Below are positions 23,879 through 30,390 of a DNA stretch of 30,390 bases, one piece after another. This DNA is from Bacteroidales bacterium (GTDB taxonomy: Bacteria; Bacteroidota; Bacteroidia; Bacteroidales; UBA932): positions 1 to 30,390 of the forward strand of contig SFJB01000007.1 in NCBI GenBank assembly GCA_004555145.1, read 5' to 3'. The position numbers and the translations under genes are program-made. Positions within the stretch are counted from its first letter, which is position 1. Each line of letters opens with the position of its first letter. Under the pieces are notes generated by a model. It was not told the DNA's origin. It was given only the letters and a program-made list of their open reading frames with translations, and did no database searches.

Positions 23879-25779
23879 CCTATGCTGAGTTTCTGCCCCT
23901 TCTGTACCCTGAGGGTATAGCGTCCGGAACTGAGAAGTACCTCCGGAACGTAGAGTTCACCATCTGAGGCGGAACGGAGATCTTCAAGTCCGGCAGCGGC
24001 AAGGGTCTCCCCTATGTTCACGCTGCGGGACTTGTCTGTAGGGTTCAGGACTACCATAAGACTCTCACTGCCATTGGAACGCAGATATATCATAGGATAA
24101 GGCCTGGCCTCATCGAAGACAGGGATGAAACGGCTGTCAGCCCAGAGGGCTGGATGTGCCTTGCGCAGGGCTATCAGACGACGGCTGTGGTTCAGGATGG
24201 AAGCCTCGTCCTTCTCCTGGGACTCGACAGTAATGCTGCCCCTGGCTGTCGTGGATGCCTTTCCTGCCTCATAGGCCTGTTTCCACTCGAGATACTCCGG
24301 GTAACTTGAGGCAGGGGTCCATTCAGGGCATACAGGCAGATAGAGTTTCTCAGCCGGGCAGTCGCTGAAACCGGCATTTGCACTCTCATCCCACTGCATA
24401 GGGGTACGGGCGCCGGCCCTTTCCTTTCCGTTGTGGTTGGCGCCCTCTACGTTAGGGAGTGAAACCAGGGAACGCATTCCTATCTCATCGCCGTAATAGA
24501 GTACAGGCAGAGGCATAGTCAGCACCCAGGAAAGCATTACCTTGAGTTGCTCGGGATCATTGCGCGGACCGACGTTGATACGCAGATGGTCGTGGTTGCC
24601 GGAAATTGTGGCGAACCAGCCGAGCTCCGAGGTAGCGTCTAGGCAGTCGGTGAAATAGTCGTAATATTCCCTGAGCATATCGGATGCATCTGTCTTGCGG
24701 TCTATCCTGTCCTCCGGCCACGGATTGCCATACAGGTCGCGAAGCGAAGGCTGGCCGCCGTCGAGGCTGAAATAGCTGCCACCGTAAGCCTGGTGCTTGC
24801 GGTCGAAATAGAGACGACGGTTGTGGGACTTGACGCTGTTCAGATCCATATCCACATTGTAACCGGCTGCAAGGCAGTACTTCGGATCGCCCCACTCCGC
24901 CATCAGCACATGGTCGGGATAATTGGCGTCAGACCACTCACGCACCTCGCGCCAGAGATTCATGATCTCCTTTTTGTCCCTGTCGTTCTTCACGAGGCTT
25001 GCAGCCATATCGACGCGGAAGCCGTCCACTCCCTTGCCGTACCAGAAAGCGATGATGTCCTTGAGTTCCTGACGCACGGCCTTCGGTCCCGGATCGTTCA
25101 CGCCCTGTTCCCAAGGGTGCGCAGGATCCGGATTTGCGTAGCCGTAGTTCAACGCAGGCTGGCAGGCGTAAAAGTTCTTATAGTAATATCTGTTACGCGG
25201 ATATTCGCTCTTCATCCATTTACCCAGGGTGTTCTGCATATAGTTCGGATCCTTGAGCATTGTTTCAAGATCCCTCTCAGCCTTTGCGTCAGGAAGACGG
25301 TCGGACCAGATATAATAGTCCGAATACTGAAGATTGCTGTCTTGCGCGCTCTGCAGGAACCAGGGATGCTTGTCGGACGTGTGTCCGGCAACGAGGTCAA
25401 GCATCACCTTGATTCCCCTTGCGTGAGCCTTTTCAATAAGTTCCACAAGGTCGTTGTTGGTACCGAAACGTGGATCCACGCGATAGAAGTCAATCACGTC
25501 GTATCCGCCGTCAATCCAGCCGGAAACAAAAAGCGGATTGAACCATATCGCCCTGACTCCGAGGCTCTCTATATAGTCCAGTTTGGAAATGACACCGCGG
25601 ATATCGCCTATTCCGTTGCCGTCGGAGTCCTTGTAGGAGGATGGATAAACCTGATAGATCACACCGTCCTTTAGCCAGTCCGGTCCCTTTTCCCAACTGC
25701 GCACGAAGTCAGCGGAAGACTGGGCATTCAGAAAAAGGCAGGAGAAAATGCCTGCCGCCAATAGAAAAATCCTTTTCAT
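23848..25779 (-). CDS. Exported GH13 alpha-amylase-family glycosidase
   Basis: 643 residues. A cleavable signal peptide (1-20, ending L-N-A-Q) points to the periplasm or cell surface. The catalytic barrel has the GH13 conserved regions: D-L-V-A-G-H (128-133), G-F-R-V-D-M-A with nucleophile D257, L-M-A-E-W with acid/base E295, and S-G-N-H-D with D397. The loop W-I-D-G-G-Y-D-V-I-D-F-Y and the D-S-D-G-N-G-I-G-D segment resemble alpha-glucosidases and oligo-1,6-glucosidases acting on short alpha-glucans, rather than endo-amylases. Region I has G where N is usual before the His. A C-terminal beta domain follows (about 545-643). It is not next to a SusCD pair, so it probably acts alone on maltooligosaccharides or isomaltooligosaccharides. 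It is transcribed from its own divergent promoter. Confidence 0.92.
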   Translation of the reverse strand: MKRIFLLAAGIFSCLFLNAQSSADFVRSWEKGPDWLKDGVIYQVYPSSYKDSDGNGIGDIRGVISKLDYIESLGVRAIWFNPLFVSGWIDGGYDVIDFYRVDPRFGTNNDLVELIEKAHARGIKVMLDLVAGHTSDKHPWFLQSAQDSNLQYSDYYIWSDRLPDAKAERDLETMLKDPNYMQNTLGKWMKSEYPRNRYYYKNFYACQPALNYGYANPDPAHPWEQGVNDPGPKAVRQELKDIIAFWYGKGVDGFRVDMAASLVKNDRDKKEIMNLWREVREWSDANYPDHVLMAEWGDPKYCLAAGYNVDMDLNSVKSHNRRLYFDRKHQAYGGSYFSLDGGQPSLRDLYGNPWPEDRIDRKTDASDMLREYYDYFTDCLDATSELGWFATISGNHDHLRINVGPRNDPEQLKVMLSWVLTMPLPVLYYGDEIGMRSLVSLPNVEGANHNGKERAGARTPMQWDESANAGFSDCPAEKLYLPVCPEWTPASSYPEYLEWKQAYEAGKASTTARGSITVESQEKDEASILNHSRRLIALRKAHPALWADSRFIPVFDEARPYPMIYLRSNGSESLMVVLNPTDKSRSVNIGETLAAAGLEDLRSASDGELYVPEVLLSSGRYTLRVQKGQKLSIGPASAVVIRL

Positions 25780-25824
25780 AGCAGAAATCTTATTAACGCG
25801 TGATTAATATATCCCATATCAAGA

Positions 25825-25855
25825 CAAATTTAGTCAAATATTGCTCTTCTTCAAA
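25825..25855 (-). promoter_or_regulatory. Promoter of the GH13 gene
   Basis: Read on the minus strand: TTTG (25855-25852), exactly 19 bases, then TAAATTTG (25832-25825). This is a perfect match to the Bacteroidetes housekeeping pattern TTTG, N19, TAnnTTTG. It lies 45 bases upstream of the ATG at 25779. Confidence 0.8.
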
Positions 25856-25870
25856 GAAATGCTAACTTTG
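25840..25870 (+). promoter_or_regulatory. Promoter of the GH3-rmlB unit
   Basis: ATTG (25840-25843), exactly 19 bases, then TAACTTTG (25863-25870): a perfect -7 box and a three-of-four -33 box. It lies 32 bases before the ATG at 25903. It overlaps the divergent GH13 promoter so that both -33 boxes sit in the same 16-bp stretch. Confidence 0.75.
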
Positions 25871-25902
25871 TTGCAACTTGATCCTAACAAGAACGAAAAC
25901 GT

Positions 25903-27594
25903 ATGACTATACCATACCAACTCATCAATCTGGGGCTTGCAATAATGTCTTTCCCCGGAAGGATGTCCCTTGCAAGAGCCTCCCGCAATCCGGAGAAGGC
26001 CAGTGCAAGAACCCTCAGAAAAATCCTGAACCTGGCGAAGAATACCGCCTATGGCAAAGAGCACCACTTCGGCGCAATCGTAAAGGCCCGCAAGCCGGAA
26101 CAGCTTTTCCGGCTCTATGAAAAAAGCGTGAGAGCCTCTGAATATGAAAGTTTCAGGCCATACGTCGAAAGGCACAAGCACGGCGAAGCGAATGTGCTCA
26201 TACCGGGCAAGCCGCTGATGTATGCCACCACTTCCGGCACCACCTCCAAGCCGAAATGGATTCCTATCTCCCAGAAATATATGAAGGACGTCTATGACGT
26301 GATGTCCCACATCTGGCTGGACAATTTCGCAAGGGTACGTCCGAAATTCCTCTCAGGGGGCCTGGTGGTTTCAGTCGCCAAAGTAGTGGAAGGATATGCC
26401 GAAGACGGTACGATTTTCGGTTCAGTCTCCGGAGTCACCGCCAAGAAGATTCCTTCCATCATACGCAAGCGCTTCGTCACCCCTCCTGAGGTCTATGACA
26501 TTAGCGACTACACAGCCCGCTACTATGTGATGATGAGACTTGCAATAGCCCACAGCGTCAGCTACATAGTGGCTCCCAACCCATCCACCCTGCTGGAACT
26601 CATACACAATGCGGAAGAATATTTCGACGACTATATTGAAGACATAGAAAAGGGAAGCATATCCGAAAAGTTCGACGTTTCGCCGGAGATACGCTCCGTT
26701 CTCGCCGGCTTCACAGTACCCGACCCCGAAAGGGCGGACTTCCTGCGCCGCGTCAAGGAAAAGTGCGGAGGAAAGCCGCAGCTCAAGGACTGGTGGCCGG
26801 ATATGCAGCTGCTATCTTCCTGGAAGTGCGGGAATACGGCCATAGCCGCCGAAAAAGTGCAGCAGCAACTGCCTGCAGGATGCTGCTATCAGGAGCTGGG
26901 CTACTTCGCCTCCGAATGCCGCTTCGGCCTGGTGCTCGACGAAGGCATAGACTCCACCCTCTTCCCGAACTACCATTATTACGAGTTCATCGAGGAAAGC
27001 GATCTGGAAAATCCGGAACCGCGCTTCCTGCGGCTTCACGAACTGGAGCAGGGCAAACGCTACTGCATTTACGTGACCACCTTCTCGGGTCTCTACCGCT
27101 ACAATATGAATGACCTTGTGGAGGTCGGGGGCTGGAACGGGAAAACCCCGAAGATTCACATGGTGCAGAAAGTCAACGGCATAGTCAGCATCACGGGCGA
27201 AAAGCTCTATGAGAAGCAGTTCATCGAGGCCGTGCACGAAGCCGAAAGGCAGAGCGGACTGAAGGCCAACTTCTTCATAGGTTTCGCCGACCCGGAAGAG
27301 GCCTGCTATGACTTCTACTACGAATTCGAAAAGAGAAAGATACGCCGTTCCAAAGCTGAGGCCTTCACGAAAATAGTGGACAGCCAGCTTATGGAAATGA
27401 ATATTGAATACCAGTCCAAGCGCGCGTCGCACAGGCTCAAAGAGCCGAAAACCTTCGTGCTCAAGCGCAACGCCTACGATCATTTCAAGCGCAGAAGTCT
27501 GCTGGAAGGGGCCAGGGACGGCCAGTTCAAGCTGGTGATGCTGCTTCAGGATAAGAGACGTCAGCGCTGGATCAACTCATTGATCGAGGATTAA
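25903..27594 (+). CDS. GH3 (auxin-responsive) family acyl-adenylating enzyme
   Basis: 563 residues, close to the length of plant GH3 acyl-acid amido synthetases. It has the ATP-binding motif Y-A-T-T-S-G-T-T-S-K-P-K-W-I-P (107-121), a G-Y-F-A-S-E-C stretch near residue 331 that matches the second adenylation motif, and Y-R-Y-N-M-N-D-L-V-E-V (398-408), the third motif. Plant homologues activate a carboxylic acid as the adenylate and join it to an amino acid. Bacterial members, common in Bacteroidetes, have no settled function. There is no signal peptide, so it acts in the cytoplasm. rmlB follows after 14 bases, so the two are probably co-transcribed, which hints at decoration of a sugar or surface polymer. 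That link is inference. Confidence 0.88.
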   Translation: MTIPYQLINLGLAIMSFPGRMSLARASRNPEKASARTLRKILNLAKNTAYGKEHHFGAIVKARKPEQLFRLYEKSVRASEYESFRPYVERHKHGEANVLIPGKPLMYATTSGTTSKPKWIPISQKYMKDVYDVMSHIWLDNFARVRPKFLSGGLVVSVAKVVEGYAEDGTIFGSVSGVTAKKIPSIIRKRFVTPPEVYDISDYTARYYVMMRLAIAHSVSYIVAPNPSTLLELIHNAEEYFDDYIEDIEKGSISEKFDVSPEIRSVLAGFTVPDPERADFLRRVKEKCGGKPQLKDWWPDMQLLSSWKCGNTAIAAEKVQQQLPAGCCYQELGYFASECRFGLVLDEGIDSTLFPNYHYYEFIEESDLENPEPRFLRLHELEQGKRYCIYVTTFSGLYRYNMNDLVEVGGWNGKTPKIHMVQKVNGIVSITGEKLYEKQFIEAVHEAERQSGLKANFFIGFADPEEACYDFYYEFEKRKIRRSKAEAFTKIVDSQLMEMNIEYQSKRASHRLKEPKTFVLKRNAYDHFKRRSLLEGARDGQFKLVMLLQDKRRQRWINSLIED

Positions 27595-27608
27595 ACCACC
27601 AGAACAAA

Positions 27609-28709
27609 ATGACCAGAGGAAAAAGCATCATCATCACGGGAGGTGCGGGCTTCATAGGCTCGCACGTCGTGCGTCTGTTCGTGAACAAGTATCCTGAAAG
27701 CCGCATAATCAATGTGGACAAACTCACCTACGCAGGCAACCTGGCCAACCTGAAAGACATAGAGGACAGGCCCAACTACCGCTTCGTGAAACTGGATATA
27801 TGCGAGTTCGAGCAGGTACTTGCGCTTATGCGCGAGGAACAGGTGGACGGTGTGATACACCTTGCGGCCGAATCCCACGTGGACAGAAGCATACGCGACC
27901 CTTTCACCTTTGCGAAAACCAATGTGCTCGGCACCCTGAGCATGCTTCAGGCCGCCCGCATATACTGGGAAGAAAGAGAGGAGGGCTATGAGGGCAAGAT
28001 GTTCTACCACATCTCCACGGACGAAGTTTACGGTGCCCTTCCGCTGGAGGGGGACGAGCTCTTCACCGAAGAGCGCAAATATGACCCGCACAGCCCGTAC
28101 AGCGCCTCCAAGGCCTCGTCGGACCACTTTGTCCGCGCCTTCCACGACACCTACGGAATGCCTACGCTCGTCACGAACTGCTCGAACAACTACGGTCCCT
28201 ACCAGTTCCCGGAGAAACTTATCCCTCTGTTCATAAACAACATACGCCTGCGCAAGGAGCTGCCGGTCTATGGACGCGGCGAGAACGTGCGCGACTGGCT
28301 ATACGTCGAAGACCACGCGAAAGCCATAGACCTCATATTCCATAAAGGCGAAGCTGCAAAGACATATAACATAGGCGGCTTCAACGAATGGCACAACATA
28401 GACCTGGTAAAGCAGCTGATACGGACGGTGGACCGCCTGCTCGGACGCGCCGAAGACGAAGATATGGATCTGATACGCTATGTAAGCGACAGGCCGGGGC
28501 ACGACGCCCGCTACGCAATAGACTCCAGCCGTCTGCAGAACGAGCTGGGCTGGAAACCGGGGCTGAAATTCGAAGAAGGCCTGGAGAAGACTGTCCGCTG
28601 GTATCTGGAAAACAGCGAGTGGCTGGAGAACGTGACCTCCGGAGATTACCTCAAGTACTACGAAGAAATGATCAGTCCAGCACTGAATACTTCGAAACCT
28701 GGGATTTGA
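27609..28709 (+). CDS. rmlB: dTDP-glucose 4,6-dehydratase
   Basis: 366 residues, an extended short-chain dehydrogenase. It has NAD-binding G-G-A-G-F-I-G (11-17), A-E-S-H-V-D-R-S (87-94), the catalytic T-D-E-V-Y-G (T137, D138, E139), Y164-S-A-S-K168, and N-N-Y-G-P-Y-Q-F-P-E-K-L. All are hallmarks of RmlB. It converts dTDP-glucose to dTDP-4-keto-6-deoxyglucose, the second step towards dTDP-rhamnose and other 6-deoxysugars for surface polysaccharides. rmlA, rmlC and rmlD are not next to it in this window. Its last 38 bases overlap the end of the convergent FlaA1-type gene. Confidence 0.94.
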   Translation: MTRGKSIIITGGAGFIGSHVVRLFVNKYPESRIINVDKLTYAGNLANLKDIEDRPNYRFVKLDICEFEQVLALMREEQVDGVIHLAAESHVDRSIRDPFTFAKTNVLGTLSMLQAARIYWEEREEGYEGKMFYHISTDEVYGALPLEGDELFTEERKYDPHSPYSASKASSDHFVRAFHDTYGMPTLVTNCSNNYGPYQFPEKLIPLFINNIRLRKELPVYGRGENVRDWLYVEDHAKAIDLIFHKGEAAKTYNIGGFNEWHNIDLVKQLIRTVDRLLGRAEDEDMDLIRYVSDRPGHDARYAIDSSRLQNELGWKPGLKFEEGLEKTVRWYLENSEWLENVTSGDYLKYYEEMISPALNTSKPGI

Positions 28710-30390
28710 ATTCCGGAACTATCTCCTTCATCACCTTGACTATGGCCATATCGTCGTAGCTTTCGGCTACCTTCATCAGTCTGTCCTCGTTGGCACAGGC
28801 ATCGGCATAGTCGTACTCCCTGACCTTTGCGACCATAATCTTCGGATGTATGGTCGGAACGGTGTTTTCCTTGTCGGAAAGCACCTCCTCATAGAGTTTC
28901 TCGCCGTCACGCAGTCCGGTGAACTGGATTTCGATATTCTTGGCTCCGCTAAGGCGTATCATTCTCTTGGCCAGGTCCACTATCCTGACAGGTTCACCCA
29001 TATCGAACACGAAAATCTCACCGCCCTTGCCCATAGTGCCGGCTTCGAGAACAAGCTTGCAGGCCTCCGGAATCAGCATGAAATAGCGGATGATATCGGG
29101 ATGGGTGACGGTAATCGGGCCACCTTTGGCTATCTGTTTCCTGAAGAGCGGAATCACGGAACCGTTCGAGCCCAGAACATTTCCGAAACGGGTGGTAACG
29201 AACTGGGTCACGCCCTTGACCTTACCCTCGACTATGGCCTGGTTCAGGCTCTGGCAATAGATTTCGCAAATACGCTTGCTGCATCCCATCACATTGGTAG
29301 GGTTCACCGCCTTGTCAGTGGAAATCATCACAAACTTCTTCACACCATACTTGACGGAGAGGTCAGCAATCACACGGGTGCCCCTGATATTGTTCTGGAC
29401 GGCCTCGGAAGGGTTATCCTCCATCATAGGGACGTGCTTGTAAGCCGCAGCGTGGAAAACGAAGTAAGGCTTCGCCTCGGCAAAAAGGGCTTCCATCTTG
29501 CCGGCATTAGTGATGCTGGAAACGATGGTGGAGCAGACAATGTAAGGGTATTTCTCGGCCATCATCAGCCGGATATCGTGCATTGGAGTCTCTGCAGAGT
29601 CTATCAGAACCATACGGGACGGCTTGAAACGGGCCACCTGACGCACCATTTCGGAGCCGATCGAGCCGGCCGCTCCTGTGATGAGCACCACCCGTCCCGA
29701 AATATGTTCGCCTATCTTCTGCATATCCACCTCGATTTTCTCGCGTGGCAGCAGGTCCTCGATCTGCACCTTGCGAAGGGACTCCGAACGTATGTCGCTC
29801 CTGCCGTCCCACTCGATTTCTGAAGGCATCATCAATATATTGATTCCTTCTTCGACGAGGAAGGATACGAGTTCCTTGCTGGCGCGGAAACGGTCCGCCT
29901 GCAGAGGTGAAACGAATATCGCCTCGATATTCTCTTTCCTGATCACTTCTTTGAGCGAATCGTCATCGTTGTAAACCTTCACGCCCATAAGCCAGCTGCC
30001 ATCGGAAGCCGACTCCGGGTCGATGAAGCCCTTGAGGAGATATTTCAGAGGACTTGCAGAGCGTATACTCTTTGCAATGCCTATACCTCCTGCCCTGATA
30101 CCATAGACCAGGGCCCTTTCCGTGTCGGAATCTATTCGGAACGTGTCGTAGAGCATCCTTACGGTAACTCTGGCAATGCACATCAGCATAAGGGCAATGA
30201 AGCCGACCAGAAACATTCCGACATAGGATGGGAAAACCAGATACTCTTTCGGGATATCAAAGGTTCTCAGGGCAAATACCACCGCCTCCAATGTGATCCA
30301 TAGACAGAAGCAGGCCATTGCGACACGCCAGAGATCGACGAAGGAGGAGAAACGGACCACGCCCCTGTAGGTGTGGAACAATTTAAAATA
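28672..30390 (-). CDS. FlaA1/CapD-type membrane nucleotide-sugar 4,6-dehydratase (5' end outside window)
   Basis: The frame stays open to the right edge. The first possible start seen is a TTG at 30381, with no ATG there, so the N-terminus is taken to lie outside. About 572 residues are visible of perhaps 630-650. The visible N-terminus has two or three membrane segments (family members usually have four), then a CoA-binding-like Rossmann domain. The catalytic SDR domain has G-A-A-G-S-I-G-S-E, S-T-D-K-A-V-N-P-T-N-V-M-G-C-S-K and R-F-G-N-V-L-G-S-N-G-S-V-I-P. Met replaces the usual SDR tyrosine in M-G-x-S-K, as in FlaA1-like UDP-GlcNAc 4,6-dehydratases. These make UDP-4-keto-6-deoxy sugars for capsule, O-antigen or protein glycosylation. 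Context with RmlB fits a polysaccharide locus continuing to the right. Confidence 0.9.
   Translation of the reverse strand, partial: YFKLFHTYRGVVRFSSFVDLWRVAMACFCLWITLEAVVFALRTFDIPKEYLVFPSYVGMFLVGFIALMLMCIARVTVRMLYDTFRIDSDTERALVYGIRAGGIGIAKSIRSASPLKYLLKGFIDPESASDGSWLMGVKVYNDDDSLKEVIRKENIEAIFVSPLQADRFRASKELVSFLVEEGINILMMPSEIEWDGRSDIRSESLRKVQIEDLLPREKIEVDMQKIGEHISGRVVLITGAAGSIGSEMVRQVARFKPSRMVLIDSAETPMHDIRLMMAEKYPYIVCSTIVSSITNAGKMEALFAEAKPYFVFHAAAYKHVPMMEDNPSEAVQNNIRGTRVIADLSVKYGVKKFVMISTDKAVNPTNVMGCSKRICEIYCQSLNQAIVEGKVKGVTQFVTTRFGNVLGSNGSVIPLFRKQIAKGGPITVTHPDIIRYFMLIPEACKLVLEAGTMGKGGEIFVFDMGEPVRIVDLAKRMIRLSGAKNIEIQFTGLRDGEKLYEEVLSDKENTVPTIHPKIMVAKVREYDYADACANEDRLMKVAESYDDMAIVKVMKEIVPEFKSQVSKYSVLD

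Noticed and set aside
24793..25674. Plus-strand open frame opposite the GH13 gene
   Set aside because: It is a shadow of a gene with all catalytic residues of GH13 visible.
1..30390. CRISPR arrays, insertion sequences, integrases, toxin-antitoxin pairs, tRNA or rRNA genes
   Set aside because: I read for regularly spaced short repeats, transposase motifs and RNA gene sequences and found none that can be supported.

Overview
The window looks like a chromosomal fragment of a gut-type Bacteroidales bacterium with roughly balanced GC. The evidence is a SusC/SusD pair, BACON and fimbrillin-like lipoproteins, an ECF sigma/FecR pair whose FecR partner is a SusC with an STN domain, and promoters of the Bacteroidetes type (TTTG, 19 bases, TAnnTTTG). 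The species cannot be fixed from this sequence. I see no tRNA, rRNA, CRISPR array, insertion sequence or phage gene. No stretch over 300 bases lacks a gene; the longest gap is 155 bases.

Layout. (1) 1-3578, plus strand: the end of a BACON-repeat protein, then a large lipoprotein with a fimbrillin-like head and a GLUG-type repeat body, closed by a clear terminator. (2) 3679-4572, plus: a lone LysR regulator. (3) 17801 down to 4682, minus: one tightly packed nine-gene operon. In transcription order it holds an ECF sigma factor, a FecR anti-sigma factor, SusC, SusD, two fimbrillin-like lipoproteins with different C-terminal modules, a lipoprotein metallo-beta-lactamase-fold (MBL) hydrolase, a small Ig-like lipoprotein and a second MBL hydrolase. 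Stops and starts are 18 bases apart or less, and several overlap. (4) 22595 down to 17957, minus: a four-gene operon with a sugar-1-phosphate nucleotidyltransferase, a galacturonokinase-type GHMP kinase, a UDP-glucuronate 4-epimerase and a DUF4886/SGNH lipoprotein, ending in a strong terminator. (5) 22683-23837, plus: an AI-2E/PerM-family membrane protein. (6) 25779-23848, minus: a secreted GH13 alpha-glucosidase/amylase-like enzyme. (7) 25903-28709, plus: a GH3 (auxin-responsive-family) adenylating enzyme and RmlB. (8) 30390-28672, minus: a FlaA1/CapD-type nucleotide-sugar dehydratase cut by the window edge.

How they fit. Region 3 has the full outer-membrane uptake and transenvelope signalling apparatus of a glycan utilisation locus: the SusC STN domain should signal to FecR, which should release the sigma factor. 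It carries no glycoside hydrolase, polysaccharide lyase, sulfatase or protease. The only enzymes are two exported MBL hydrolases resembling the periplasmic domain of ComEC. This is the best candidate here for an undescribed uptake system. Region 4 reads as a galacturonate salvage route: GalA to GalA-1-P to UDP-GalA, interconvertible with UDP-GlcA. It would feed surface polysaccharide synthesis together with RmlB and the FlaA1-type enzyme at the right end.
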